The notes: generated by a model not told the origin, from the letters alone. 64,000 bases of DNA from Phytobacter ursingii (GCA_901456055.1 CABDWT010000003.1:424135-488134); one strand, 5' to 3'; numbered from the stretch's first letter, positions 47,225 through 56,785 are shown. Made by a program: numbers and translations.

Positions 47225-49165
47225 GTGGCTATTTCCCGTTCCTTTCTGATGGTTCTGTTTGGTCTGATCTTTAGCGCCTGCGTGTGGGCGGCAACCAACT
47301 ATGCGCCGTTTATCGAAGATATTGAGCAACGCCTTGATAAAACGGCGGAACTTTATCAACAGCAAAAAGATAACGAAGCCCGACGCGAAGTGCAGATGGC
47401 CTATTTCGAGGTATTCGAAAATCTGGAAGGCCCCATTCGTATCAACTTCTCTGCCAGCAAAAGCTATGAGATGGAAAGCACCTTCGGCGAGATCCGCAAG
47501 ATGATCGGCGACGGCAAACCCCTGAGCGATGTACAGGCCAAAATCGACGGGCTGAAAAAAGCGCTGCGTGACGTAGAGCCGGTGCTGGATGGTGGACACA
47601 AGCTGGTCGCCGAAGAGCAGCACACGGCGCTCTCCCGTGATGATATCGCCGTCCACTGGCAGGATAGCTTCCGCACGATTGACGATTTACTGGCCCAGGC
47701 CGTTACCGAATACCAGGCGGGCCATTTCACGGTCGCCAGTCAGCACGTCCAGCAGGCTCACTATCAGGGCTTCAAAAATTCAGAAATGGAGATGTCGGTA
47801 CGGCAAAACCGCTCGGCAAAAGATGCTGCCTCCATCAACCAGCAGTTCACCGCGCTGATTGCGTTAACCGCCGAGCCTGACCATCTGAACGATGTCTCTT
47901 ACCAGACCACCGCGCTACTGCAGGATATCGAAGACCTGTTACCTGGCCTGCCGACGACCCGTGACGATCAGCCCGTAAGTGCGCCAAAACCGGCGGCCGA
48001 TAACCTTCCGGCGGCAGGCAATGCGCCTGCCACTGCCGACTGGACAAGCATCGCGTCCGGCATTAATCAGAGCATCAGCGACGCCATTGCGCGCTACAAA
48101 GACGGCAATGCGCAGGATGCCATCATCGATGTCCAGGATACCTATTTCGACCGTTTTGAAGCGACCGGCATGGAGAACAAAATCGGTTCCCGTGATTCCG
48201 CGTTCAAAACCACGCTCGAAAATCACTTTACCCGCCTGGTCAGCCTGATGAAGGCCGGGCAGCCGGTTGAGGCGCTAACCGCCGAAGCCACTGCGCTGCA
48301 AAACGATCTGCAAAGCGCCGTCACCATATTGGGCGAAGGGGAAGAGACCCAGTGGAGCCTGCTGATTTACAGCCTGATGATTATCGTGCGTGAGGGGCTG
48401 GAAGCGTTGCTGATTGTGGCGGCCATTGTCGCTTACATGGTGAAAAACAACCATCAGGACAAGATGCCGCTGATTCGTCAGTCGGTGCTGATGGCGCTGG
48501 CTGCGAGCGTCGTGACGGCGGTTATCTTCCAGATGCTGTTCACCAACTCCGGAGCCAGCCGCGAGCTGCTCGAAGGTTTCACCATGCTGATTGCCGTAGT
48601 AATGCTCTTCTCCATGAGCTACTGGCTGCTCTCAAAAGTGGAGGCCCGCCACTGGAAAGCCTGGCTGGAGGGCAAGTTATCTCATTCATTAACGCGCGGT
48701 TCTCTGGTCGGCCTGTGGCTGACCTGTTTCCTGGCAGTGTATCGCGAGGGTGCGGAAACCGTGCTGTTCTACTTCGCCCTGATTAGCGATGCGAAGAATG
48801 TGGCGGGCCATATGGCCATTGGCGGCGGTTTCGTCATTGGCTGCGTGGTGCTGCTGGTGGCCTGGCTGGTGATGCGTTACACGGTCGTCAGGCTGCCGCT
48901 CAAACCCTTTTTCATGTTCACCGGCAGTTTTATGTACCTGATGGCATTCGTCTTTGCCGGGAAAGGGGTGCTGGAACTGGTGGAAGGCAAGTTGTTCCAG
49001 CCAACGTTAATGAATGGGATGCCGGAATTCGGCTGGCTGGGCATTTATCCCTATGTGGAAACGCTGGTGCCGCAGGCGGTGTTGTTGCTTGCTGCCGTGG
49101 TGGCGCTGTGGGTCATGCGCCGTCGCAACCACGTTTCGGGGGCGACAATTAAAAATAACCCATAG
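47225..49165 (+). CDS. fetM: FTR1-family iron permease, FetM-like
   Basis: Inner-membrane iron permease of the FTR1/OFeT family with a large N-terminal periplasmic region, 646 residues. The GTG start at 47225 gives a signal peptide ending VWAA. The periplasmic part has three related helical repeats (about residues 40-100, 155-210, 275-345; compare QMAYFEVFENL and QDTYFDRFEA). The permease half carries the iron motifs REGLE (389-393) and REGAE (507-511). Together with the next gene it matches FetM-FetP of uropathogenic E. coli and Yersinia. A Fur box lies directly upstream. Confidence 0.88.
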   Translation: MAISRSFLMVLFGLIFSACVWAATNYAPFIEDIEQRLDKTAELYQQQKDNEARREVQMAYFEVFENLEGPIRINFSASKSYEMESTFGEIRKMIGDGKPLSDVQAKIDGLKKALRDVEPVLDGGHKLVAEEQHTALSRDDIAVHWQDSFRTIDDLLAQAVTEYQAGHFTVASQHVQQAHYQGFKNSEMEMSVRQNRSAKDAASINQQFTALIALTAEPDHLNDVSYQTTALLQDIEDLLPGLPTTRDDQPVSAPKPAADNLPAAGNAPATADWTSIASGINQSISDAIARYKDGNAQDAIIDVQDTYFDRFEATGMENKIGSRDSAFKTTLENHFTRLVSLMKAGQPVEALTAEATALQNDLQSAVTILGEGEETQWSLLIYSLMIIVREGLEALLIVAAIVAYMVKNNHQDKMPLIRQSVLMALAASVVTAVIFQMLFTNSGASRELLEGFTMLIAVVMLFSMSYWLLSKVEARHWKAWLEGKLSHSLTRGSLVGLWLTCFLAVYREGAETVLFYFALISDAKNVAGHMAIGGGFVIGCVVLLVAWLVMRYTVVRLPLKPFFMFTGSFMYLMAFVFAGKGVLELVEGKLFQPTLMNGMPEFGWLGIYPYVETLVPQAVLLLAAVVALWVMRRRNHVSGATIKNNP

Positions 49166-49192
49166 CCAATTTTTAAGACGAGAGGATGAGTC

Positions 49193-49720
49193 ATGACCAT
49201 CAAGAAGACCTTGATTGCCGGTGCCGTAATGGCCGGAATTTTCACTGCACCAGCAGCGTTGGCGTTTCAGGAACACCCGGCGGGCGAGCCTGTCAAAATG
49301 AACGAAATGGAGCTGGCTGCCGTTTACCTGCAGCCTATCGACATGGAGCCGCGCGGCATGGGCCTGCCAGCGGCGAAATCCGATATCCATCTGGAAGCGG
49401 ACATTCACGCGACTGAGGGCAACAAAAACGGCTTCGGCGCGGGCGAATGGGTGCCGTACCTGACCATTAGCTACACCCTGGTGAATACCGATACCGGTGA
49501 AAAACAAGAAGGCACCTTCATGCCGATGGTGGCGAGCGATGGCCCGCACTACGGTGCGAACATCAAAATGATGGGCGTGGGTAACTACAAAGTGACCTAC
49601 CACATTGAGCCGCCAGCAAAAGCCGGGATGCACCGTCACACCGACACCGAAACCGGTGTTGGCCGCTGGTGGAAACCGTTCGACGTTAGCTACGACTTCA
49701 AATACGTCGGCCTGAACTGA
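49193..49720 (+). CDS. fetP: P19/FetP-type periplasmic iron-transport protein
   Basis: Periplasmic copper/iron-binding protein of the P19/Tp34 family, 175 residues with a signal peptide ending APAALAF. Candidate metal ligands are the Met and Glu in DMEPRGMG, His in HLEADIHA, His in SDGPHYGANI and the HRH in GMHRHTDTET; the end GRWWKPFDVSYDF is typical. It is 27 bases after the FTR1 gene and probably hands iron to it. Followed by a strong hairpin that may reduce transcription of the later genes. Confidence 0.9.
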   Translation: MTIKKTLIAGAVMAGIFTAPAALAFQEHPAGEPVKMNEMELAAVYLQPIDMEPRGMGLPAAKSDIHLEADIHATEGNKNGFGAGEWVPYLTISYTLVNTDTGEKQEGTFMPMVASDGPHYGANIKMMGVGNYKVTYHIEPPAKAGMHRHTDTETGVGRWWKPFDVSYDFKYVGLN

Positions 49721-49746
49721 TAAGGCGCAGGTGTTTGTGTCGCTTA

Positions 49747-49784
49747 CGCGGGGTGGTCATGTGATCATCCCGCGATCTGTTTTT
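49747..49784 (+). terminator. Hairpin between fetP and the DUF2318 gene
   Basis: CGCGGGGTGGTCA and TGATCATCCCGCG pair along thirteen positions (two G-U), with only TG between, followed by ATCTG and five T residues. It may be a partial terminator or an mRNA-protecting stem inside the operon. Confidence 0.6.
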
Positions 49785-49828
49785 CCGGCGCGGCACCTTT
49801 TTGTTTCCGCCACACCCGAGTCGAAGCT

Positions 49829-51208
49829 ATGAGTTACTTTTTCGTCACCACGCTACAGGTTTTTTTCTGCGTAGCCCTGCTATCCGGTCTGCTCTGGAGC
49901 CGCAGTCCGTTGCCCACCGTGCGTGCGCTGGTGTGGACGACGCTGCCTGGGCTGATTGCCGGGCTGCTCGTCGGCCTGCTTTTCCGCGGTTCCCAGCAAA
50001 TCCAACTGCTGCTGGTCTGCGGCGAAATCCTCGTGTCGTTCCTGTTTCTGCTCAGTTTCTGGTGGACACCGCATCGCCTGCGTTACCTGTGGCAGGCGGT
50101 TCTGGTACTGGGCGCGGCGCGTCACTGGGGGCTGGACCCGAACCTTGGCGGCCTCACCAGTACCCATGTGCTGAACACCGATCTGCTGCTGAACCTTACC
50201 TCGCTGGTGCTGGCGTTTGCGGTGCTGAGCCTGGTCGCGGTGCTGTGCGGCATGCTGGTCAACCGGATGCGCTGGCTGTACTGGCCGCTGACGGTCGTCG
50301 TGATGATCATGCTCTGGCTGCCGCTCAGCGGTAACCTGCTATTGCTGCTGATGAAGCTGCAGGTGATGCCGCTGCTGAAACCGCTGTTGAGCTTCGTGGC
50401 GCGGGTGACGAATAACGCGCAAATGTATAACTGGGTCGGCGCGGGTTTGCTCCTGCTGCTCGGCCTGTGCTGGTTGCCCCGCTTACGCCGCTATTTCCGC
50501 GATGTCTGGTCCACCGGCGACCCGATTGCACACCGTCTGGCCCGTGCTCAGCGCCGGAATGCGCTACGTCTGTTAATGACCACGGTCGGCTGTGCCGCCG
50601 TGGTTATGGGTAGCCAGCTGTGGTGGGATCTGGTGGCTTCGCAGCCGCCGCAACTCTCAGAAGCTCAGCCGGTGACGCTGGCCAGCGACGGCATGGTGCA
50701 TCTGCCGGTTGAAAAACTGCGCGACGGCAAACTGCACCGTTTCGTGTGGGTGGCGGATGACGGCAAAGCGGTGCGCTTTTTCATCATCAACCGTTACCCG
50801 GACAAATTGCGCTTCGGCGTGGTCTTCGACGCCTGCCTGCTGTGCGGCGATCAGGGCTATGTGATGGAAGGCAATCAGGTGATCTGCGTGGCCTGCGGGG
50901 TACACATTTTCATTCCCTCGATTGGCAAAGCGGGCGGCTGTAACCCGGTGCCGATCGACAACTGGCGCAACGATGAGAAAGAGCTGACCATCCCCGGCGA
51001 CGCGCTGGCGGCAGGGGGGAACTACTTCTCCACGGTCATGACCATCAAGGTGACCGACCCGGTGGACAAAACGACGCTGACCAACACATCCGCCGAGTAC
51101 AAATACAACTGGGGCGGTAAAACCTGGTTCTTCGCGTCCGAAGCGAACTATAACCGCTTCCGCAATGCGCCTGAGCAGTTCGCACCCGGCGTGGCGAAGG
51201 AGGAATAG
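49829..51208 (+). CDS. DUF2318 membrane protein of the iron locus
   Basis: 459-residue protein with about eight N-terminal hydrophobic segments, then a DUF2318 domain with paired cysteines DACLLCG and ICVACG (about residues 330-360), likely a metal or heme site facing the periplasm. The last 45 residues resemble a YHS domain (DPVDKTT..YNWGGKTWFFASEANY) that has lost the usual cysteines. Homologues lie in Campylobacter p19 and Yersinia fet-flp loci. A redox or iron-delivery function is inferred from context. Confidence 0.85.
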   Translation: MSYFFVTTLQVFFCVALLSGLLWSRSPLPTVRALVWTTLPGLIAGLLVGLLFRGSQQIQLLLVCGEILVSFLFLLSFWWTPHRLRYLWQAVLVLGAARHWGLDPNLGGLTSTHVLNTDLLLNLTSLVLAFAVLSLVAVLCGMLVNRMRWLYWPLTVVVMIMLWLPLSGNLLLLLMKLQVMPLLKPLLSFVARVTNNAQMYNWVGAGLLLLLGLCWLPRLRRYFRDVWSTGDPIAHRLARAQRRNALRLLMTTVGCAAVVMGSQLWWDLVASQPPQLSEAQPVTLASDGMVHLPVEKLRDGKLHRFVWVADDGKAVRFFIINRYPDKLRFGVVFDACLLCGDQGYVMEGNQVICVACGVHIFIPSIGKAGGCNPVPIDNWRNDEKELTIPGDALAAGGNYFSTVMTIKVTDPVDKTTLTNTSAEYKYNWGGKTWFFASEANYNRFRNAPEQFAPGVAKEE

Positions 51209-51210
51209 TC

Positions 51211-52494
51211 ATGTTATGGCGAATGCTACGGCAATCCTGGGGACGTAATCTCCGGCGCAAGATGCTGGCAATCCTCACCGTTTTCCTCGCCTCCAGCCTG
51301 ATTTCGGCGCTGTTGGCGGTGTCGATTGATATCGGCGACAAAATGTCGCGCGAGCTGAAATCTTACGGCGCAAACATTCTGATTGAGCCTGCCGGACAGG
51401 CGGCGCTGCCCGCGATGTTCAGCGAAAAGAGCAACCCGCTCTCCGGCCAGGATTTCCTCGACGAAGCCGAATTGCCGAACATCAAAGATATCTTCTGGCG
51501 TAACAACATAGTCGGCTTTGCCCCGATGCTCGGCGGTGAAGTGAGGGTCAATGGGCGTGATATTCAGGTTCTGGGAACCTTCTTTAGCCAGCCGGTGGAT
51601 ATCCCGGATGAAGAGGGGTACCAGACCGGGCAGCGTACGGTGAGTCCGTTCTGGCAGGTGAGCGGCGAGTGGCCGCAGGAGCCGACAGGTGACGTACCGC
51701 AAACGCTGGTGGGCCACGCGCTGGCGCGCAATAGCGGCTGGAAAGTGGGCGATACGCTCACCCTGAGTGCCGGAAATCACACGCAAACCGTGGTGGTGAG
51801 CGGCATTTTATCCAGCGGCGGTGAAGAAGATAACCAGCTGGTGATGCCGCTGAATGTCGTCCAGCAACTGCTGAATTTACAGGGCAAAGTGCAGGCGATT
51901 CGCGTCTCGGCCCTGACGGTGCCGGAAAACGAACTGTCGCGCCGCGCCCGTGAAAACCTCGATGCGCTGAATGCCGAAGAGTACGACCTCTGGTACTGCA
52001 CGGCCTATGTTTCGTCTATCGCCCACCAACTGGAAGAGGCGATTTCCGGCGCGGAAGTGCGCCCGGTCTGGCAGGTTGCCGCCTCGGAAGGGGTGGTGAT
52101 CGACAAAATCCAGCTGTTGATGGGGGTGGTGACCCTTGCCGCGCTGGCGGCTGCGGCGATGGGCATCGCTTCGCTGATGACCAGCACCATCATGGAACGC
52201 GCCAAAGAGATAGGCCTGATGAAAGCGTTGGGTGCGCGCCAGTGGCAAATCTTACTGCTGTTCTACCTGGAGGCGGCCTCCAGCGGCCTGGCGGGTGGCG
52301 CCGTGGGTTGTATCGCGGGGTGGGGACTGGCGAAGGCCATCGGACTGATGCTGTTTGACGCGCCGCTCAATTTTGCCTGGGTGGTGATCCCCTGCGTGCT
52401 GGTGATTGCGGTACTGATTTCACTGATTGGTACCTGGTTCCCGGCCCGGCGCATTGCCCGTCTTTATCCTGTGGAGGTGCTGTATGGCCGCTAA
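51211..52494 (+). CDS. FtsX/MacB-type ABC permease 1 of the iron locus
   Basis: ABC permease with the MacB/FtsX layout, 427 residues: one N-terminal membrane helix, a large periplasmic domain (about 45-270) and three C-terminal helices with ASLMTSTIMERAKEIGLMKA, the conserved ATPase-contact loop. Starts 2 bases after the DUF2318 gene and overlaps the next permease by 11. With it and the ATPase it makes a mechanotransmission-type transporter. In the Yersinia fet-flp locus such genes are needed for ferrous iron uptake, but their exact task is unknown. Confidence 0.88.
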   Translation: MLWRMLRQSWGRNLRRKMLAILTVFLASSLISALLAVSIDIGDKMSRELKSYGANILIEPAGQAALPAMFSEKSNPLSGQDFLDEAELPNIKDIFWRNNIVGFAPMLGGEVRVNGRDIQVLGTFFSQPVDIPDEEGYQTGQRTVSPFWQVSGEWPQEPTGDVPQTLVGHALARNSGWKVGDTLTLSAGNHTQTVVVSGILSSGGEEDNQLVMPLNVVQQLLNLQGKVQAIRVSALTVPENELSRRARENLDALNAEEYDLWYCTAYVSSIAHQLEEAISGAEVRPVWQVAASEGVVIDKIQLLMGVVTLAALAAAAMGIASLMTSTIMERAKEIGLMKALGARQWQILLLFYLEAASSGLAGGAVGCIAGWGLAKAIGLMLFDAPLNFAWVVIPCVLVIAVLISLIGTWFPARRIARLYPVEVLYGR

Positions 52495-53614
52495 GCGCGA
52501 CATGCTGTGGTTACTGGTGTGGCGAGCCTTGCGCCTGCGTTTGCAGCGCGTCAGCGTGGTGTTTGCCGCCCTCACCGTGGGGGCGACCATTGTCACCGCG
52601 CTCTCTGCCGTGTGGTTCGACATCAACACCAAAATGAGTGAAGAGCTGCGCACCTTCGGGGCGAACTTTTATATCGGTCCATCGCATGGTTCCAGCATGC
52701 CGCAACCGGAACTGCAGGCCATTCTCGATAAGGCGCCGAAAGGGTTAATCCACGGCGCCAGCCCCTGGCTATACGGCATGGCGCGTACCGAGCTGGAAAA
52801 AGTGGTGATGGTCGGGGTGTGGTTTGAATCGATGCAGAAACTGGCGCCGTACTGGCAGGTTACCGGCAACTGGATTGGCGTGAGTTTTGATGACCGGAAC
52901 GCGATGGTCGGCGTCAAACTGGCCGAGCGCCTCAATGTGCGACCGGGCGACAGCATTACGCTGGTCGACCATAAAGAGCGCAAAAAGCTGCTGGTGAAGG
53001 GCATTGTCGAGGCGGGTGACGCCACCGATAACATGCTGATTGTCAGCCTCGACGTAGCGCAAAGCTGGCTGCATCAGCCGGATAAAATCAGCCACGCGTT
53101 GTTGAGCGTCAGCAACGACGTTGGGCAGGTGGAGAGCTACGCGCAGACCTTACAGCAACAATATCCCGATCTTGAGATTCGCCCGGTGCGTAAAGTCTCA
53201 GCCTCCGAAGGGCAGGTGCTCGATAAAATCAAAGGGCTGATGGGGCTGATTTCCATCGTTATTCTGGCGCTCTCGTCGCTGTGCGTGAACACCACGCTGA
53301 TGGCGATTGTTGGCGAACGTTCCCGTGAGTTCGCGCTGCAAAAAGCCCTCGGCTCAAGCAATGGCGACATCATGCGCCAGATGGTGCTGGAAACCGGCAT
53401 TATCGCGCTGGCGGCGGTGGTGACGGGCTGGATTCTGGGGTATCTGCTGGCGCAACTGCTCGGCATGACGGTGTTTAATGCCGCCATTTCCCTGCGCCTG
53501 CCGGTACTGCCGATCACCCTGGTGCTGTCTTTGCTGGTCGCGGTGCTCGCGGCCATTGTTCCGGTACGACGCGCAGTGAGCGTTGAACCTGCAAAAGTAT
53601 TGAAAGGAGAGTAA
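52484..53614 (+). CDS. FtsX/MacB-type ABC permease 2 of the iron locus
   Basis: Second FtsX-type permease, 376 residues from ATG 52484 (GTGGAGGTGC upstream), overlapping permease 1 by 11 bases. Same layout: N-terminal helix, periplasmic domain with NFYIGPSHGSSMPQPEL, then three C-terminal helices with ATPase-contact loop VGERSREFALQKALGSSNG. It probably forms a heterodimer with permease 1. Confidence 0.88.
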   Translation: MAAKRDMLWLLVWRALRLRLQRVSVVFAALTVGATIVTALSAVWFDINTKMSEELRTFGANFYIGPSHGSSMPQPELQAILDKAPKGLIHGASPWLYGMARTELEKVVMVGVWFESMQKLAPYWQVTGNWIGVSFDDRNAMVGVKLAERLNVRPGDSITLVDHKERKKLLVKGIVEAGDATDNMLIVSLDVAQSWLHQPDKISHALLSVSNDVGQVESYAQTLQQQYPDLEIRPVRKVSASEGQVLDKIKGLMGLISIVILALSSLCVNTTLMAIVGERSREFALQKALGSSNGDIMRQMVLETGIIALAAVVTGWILGYLLAQLLGMTVFNAAISLRLPVLPITLVLSLLVAVLAAIVPVRRAVSVEPAKVLKGE

Positions 53615-53618
53615 CGCC

Positions 53619-54314
53619 ATGTCTGTCACGCATATTCCGCAGATGGCGATTGAAACCCGCCATTTATACAAACGCTTCGGTGATGTCACCGCGCTGGATG
53701 ACATTAATCTGCGCATCGCCCGCGGCGAGTTTGTGGCGATCATGGGCGCGTCCGGCTCCGGTAAAACCACACTGATGAACATCCTGACCTGCCTGGACAC
53801 CGCCACAGAAGGGCAGGTGATCCTTGACGGCACCGATGCGGCTGCGCTGGATGAAGAGGGCCGTCGCCGCTTTCGTGCGGAGAAAATCGGCCTGGTGTTC
53901 CAGCAGTTCCACCTGATCCCGTTTCTGACGGCGCTGGAGAACGTCATGCTGGCCCAGCACTACCATAGTGTGGTGGATGAAGCCGCTGCCCGCGCGGTTC
54001 TGGCGCAGGTGGGGCTGGAGCATCGTGTGACCCACTTGCCGAGCCAGCTTTCCGGCGGCGAGCAGCAAAGGGTCTGTATTGCCCGAGCGCTGGTCAATGA
54101 GCCTCCGGTGATTTTCGCCGATGAGCCGACCGGTAACCTCGATGAAGAGAACGAACAGCGCGTGCTGGACCTGCTGACCGACCTGCACCGCCAGGGTCGC
54201 ACCATCGTGATGGTGACGCACAACCCGGCGCTGGGGCAGTTTGCTGACCGCATTTTGCGTTTGCAACACGGGAAATATCTGGGCGAGGAGAGGACACAAC
54301 ATGCGCTGGCTTAA
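53619..54314 (+). CDS. MacB/LolD-type ABC ATPase of the iron locus
   Basis: ABC ATPase, 231 residues, starting 4 bases after permease 2. Walker [10 protein letters not shown], signature [15 protein letters not shown], Walker [13 protein letters not shown] and switch histidine MVTHN are all intact. The family pairs with FtsX-type permeases. Overlaps the lipoprotein gene by 14 bases. Confidence 0.92.
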   Translation: MSVTHIPQMAIETRHLYKRFGDVTALDDINLRIARGEFVAIMGASGSGKTTLMNILTCLDTATEGQVILDGTDAAALDEEGRRRFRAEKIGLVFQQFHLIPFLTALENVMLAQHYHSVVDEAAARAVLAQVGLEHRVTHLPSQLSGGEQQRVCIARALVNEPPVIFADEPTGNLDEENEQRVLDLLTDLHRQGRTIVMVTHNPALGQFADRILRLQHGKYLGEERTQHALA

Positions 54315-54786
54315 TGGGTTTGTTTTGCTGCTGCTGGTACTGTTGAGCGGCTGCAAAGAAGAAAAACTGGCACAGGGCGCACCCGCACCTGCGCTGGCGG
54401 CGTTTGATTTGCACGGTAAAGACGCCAGCCTCGACAGCTGGAAAGGGAAGGGGGTTTACCTCAATTTCTGGTCAGCGAGCTGCGGCGGTTGCCTGGCTGA
54501 AATGGACACCCTGCAGGCGCTCAGCAAACAGTATGGCGACAACGTGGTGGTGGTGGCGGTGAACACCGACCCGGATTCCGTGGATATCCGCACGCTGTTG
54601 GCAAAACACCAGATCACCTATCCGGTGCTGCGTGACCAGCTCAACATCACCCAGGAACGCTATCAGGTGATCGGCACGCCAACGTCGGTGATGATCGACC
54701 GCCAGGGTCGGGTACTTGACCTGCATCAGGGGGTGCGTAAGCCCGCGGAATTGCAGGACACCTTTATACGCCTCGCCAGCAACTGA
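54301..54786 (+). CDS. TlpA-like thioredoxin lipoprotein of the iron locus
   Basis: 161-residue predicted lipoprotein from ATG 54301: lipobox LLSGC near residue 18, then a thioredoxin fold with redox pair CGGC in [11 protein letters not shown] and cis-Pro loop [12 protein letters not shown]. It is the last gene of the operon and probably keeps cysteines of the DUF2318 or permease proteins reduced in the periplasm. Confidence 0.9.
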   Translation: MRWLNGFVLLLLVLLSGCKEEKLAQGAPAPALAAFDLHGKDASLDSWKGKGVYLNFWSASCGGCLAEMDTLQALSKQYGDNVVVVAVNTDPDSVDIRTLLAKHQITYPVLRDQLNITQERYQVIGTPTSVMIDRQGRVLDLHQGVRKPAELQDTFIRLASN

Positions 54787-54796
54787 GAGATTAAGA

Positions 54797-54833
54797 AAGA
54801 CAGGCCGGATGAGCGCAGCGCCATCCGGCACAT
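54797..54833. repeat. REP element after the iron operon
   Basis: GCCGGATGAGCGCAGCGCCATCCGGC forms a REP hairpin ten or so bases after the last stop codon and may serve as the 3' end of the long operon mRNA. Confidence 0.85.
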
Positions 54834-54890
54834 TTCATCTTTCTTCAATGTAGGGTATGGCCTGTTTCTCGCCTTCAAACAGGCCACTCC

Positions 54891-55913
54891 CTATTCATAC
54901 GTCATGATGAATTCTACTGCCGAATTAGCTGTTCCGGCAGTCACGGCGCCTGTGCGGATATAACGCGCTTTCATCGGGATGGTATAGCTGCCCCCGGTGG
55001 TTTTGTTATAGCCGGTGTAAGTGATTTTTGAATTAAACGGGACAAGCGTGTCGTTGTTATAGAGCACCTGAATGCCCACACCGCTGGCGGATGAGGCGCT
55101 GTCCAGCGTAATATGCTGGTCGCTATTACCATCACTGACCAGGCTGACGCCCGGCGCTGGCTTAAAGGTGTAATTCACTGAATTAATGTTGGGATCGCAG
55201 TTCTGGATTTCAAAATTAAAAGGTGTTGCAGGGCTGGTCGCACCGACGGTTGGAAAATCCGAACTTGCGTGTTTTTGAAGATCAACATGGATATCGGGGG
55301 TTTTGCAGGCGGCGGCTGTAACTATCACATTTCCGCTATTTATCTTGAGCTCGCTATACTTAACTGCACCTGTATCTCCGGTACCGGTGTTAGCCCATGC
55401 AGCCACCATAGGTGAAGGCAGCGTTACTGTTCCTGAAGATACGGGGCCGATGATGTAAAACTGTACGTTGATTCCTGCAATACGGTTTTCTGCACTTGTC
55501 GCACTCGCAGGCCAGGAGTACCAGTACTGCGGAATATCAGTTAGCGTAACAATTGGCGTTCCGCTGGGCCATCCACTTGTCATGACCCAGTTACTCCAGA
55601 TCTTGATGCCGATTCCAGGGATGTTTGTCTTATATACAGTGGGGTCGTAATCTGAAGGTGTCATTGTTGTGCCCAACTGTAGCTTCATATTTACATTGCC
55701 TGCGTTACAGCTAACGCTTGAGGAGGGACCATCAGCAAGACTCATAACGTTTCCAACAGGCCCGCGCACACTATTTTTGGGGACTGATATTGCGAAAGAG
55801 GGTAGCGTTCTTTCATAGGATTGAGGATTCAGGGTGCTGCAATCCGCCCAACACTCAGGCGCACATGAAATAAATCCGACAGAAAACAGGATGGGTGATA
55901 TTAATTTATTCAT
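54891..55913 (-). CDS. Fimbrial tip adhesin-like protein
   Basis: 340-residue exported protein with a signal peptide (ISPILFSVGFISCAPECWA) and a two-part layout: an N-terminal lectin-like half and a C-terminal pilin domain from about residue 200, with Cys pair (AACKTP..QNCDPN) and a typical last strand AVEFIMTYE. This is the plan of FimH-type adhesins. It needs a chaperone and usher; a chaperone gene lies upstream, but no usher or major pilin gene is in the window. Region AT-rich, suggesting transfer. Confidence 0.78.
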   Translation of the reverse strand: MNKLISPILFSVGFISCAPECWADCSTLNPQSYERTLPSFAISVPKNSVRGPVGNVMSLADGPSSSVSCNAGNVNMKLQLGTTMTPSDYDPTVYKTNIPGIGIKIWSNWVMTSGWPSGTPIVTLTDIPQYWYSWPASATSAENRIAGINVQFYIIGPVSSGTVTLPSPMVAAWANTGTGDTGAVKYSELKINSGNVIVTAAACKTPDIHVDLQKHASSDFPTVGATSPATPFNFEIQNCDPNINSVNYTFKPAPGVSLVSDGNSDQHITLDSASSASGVGIQVLYNNDTLVPFNSKITYTGYNKTTGGSYTIPMKARYIRTGAVTAGTANSAVEFIMTYE

Positions 55914-55915
55914 TT

Positions 55916-55990
55916 ATTTACTACCTCGTCTTATATTAATGAGCAGGGCCTTATTAATAACTGGCGTGGCTTGGAAAATTATTCTCATCC
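55916..55990 (-). CDS. Very small open frame between chaperone and adhesin
   Basis: A 24-codon frame, MRIIFQATPVINKALLINIR plus four residues, with AAGG just before the ATG. It sits where an usher gene would be expected. It may be chance or a remnant; I see no resemblance to a known protein. Confidence 0.2.
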
Positions 55991-56059
55991 TTGATTTCCT
56001 ATTTTCTTAAATAATGTGCCGCTCTGATTTTGATGGGTTTTCCTTAAATATTTTATTTA

Positions 56060-56785
56060 TTAAGGCCCATAACCGGACTCACCCTCTTTATATCCGCCAT
56101 AGTCATCAATCGTGGTAAATAGCACTCTGCCGGAACGAGGTGCCATCACCTCCTTAACCGGAATTAATTTCTTCCCTTTTGCCGGGCACATACCGTTTTG
56201 CTTTGTGTCCGCCACGGCAGGGGCGCTTTTCAGCCGGACATCATGAAAAGAGACGTTCCAGGCGGTGGGGTTATCACACTCAAGGGCATAGCCCTTACCC
56301 TGGCTAATCAGCCGCCAGTGTAATTGCGCGGCGGCATCATTCGGTGAGCCCGGCAGCCCCATCGGCCGATAAAAAACCTTAAGCCGGGAGCGGACCGTAA
56401 ATTTAATTCTGTCGCTGTTCTCTTTGCTGATGCTGGATTTTGGCTGAACCTCAAGGATATTTAGCCAGAAAACGGATTCACGATCAGCAGGCAGGGTGCC
56501 GCCGGTAAATATGATGCGTAATGTCTGACCCTTACCGGGGTCAATGCGGGAGATGGGCGGGGTGACCAGAAAAGGAAGTTTTGCTGTTTCTGGCTGCACA
56601 TCAGGATCGCCATTGTCAACCCACGCCTGCAACAGACGCGGCGTGGTGGATTCATTAGTGATGCTGAGCGTAACCTCTTTTTTAGCCGCAGGGTAAATGA
56701 CCCTGGTGGCATTAATCTGAATGCCAGCCAGGGCCGGATTTAGCACGAGCAACAACATATAAAAAAAGCAACGCCATGTTTTCAT
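56060..56785 (-). CDS. Periplasmic fimbrial chaperone
   Basis: PapD/FimC-family chaperone, 241 residues, with signal peptide ending NPALAG. The family signatures are clear: RVIYPAAKKEVTLSITNE with the F/G strand region, and RSRLKVFYRP with Arg and Lys at the usual anchor sites. It binds pilin subunits in the periplasm. It is upstream of the adhesin gene by 146 bases on the same strand. No usher gene is adjacent. Confidence 0.87.
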   Translation of the reverse strand: MKTWRCFFYMLLLVLNPALAGIQINATRVIYPAAKKEVTLSITNESTTPRLLQAWVDNGDPDVQPETAKLPFLVTPPISRIDPGKGQTLRIIFTGGTLPADRESVFWLNILEVQPKSSISKENSDRIKFTVRSRLKVFYRPMGLPGSPNDAAAQLHWRLISQGKGYALECDNPTAWNVSFHDVRLKSAPAVADTKQNGMCPAKGKKLIPVKEVMAPRSGRVLFTTIDDYGGYKEGESGYGP

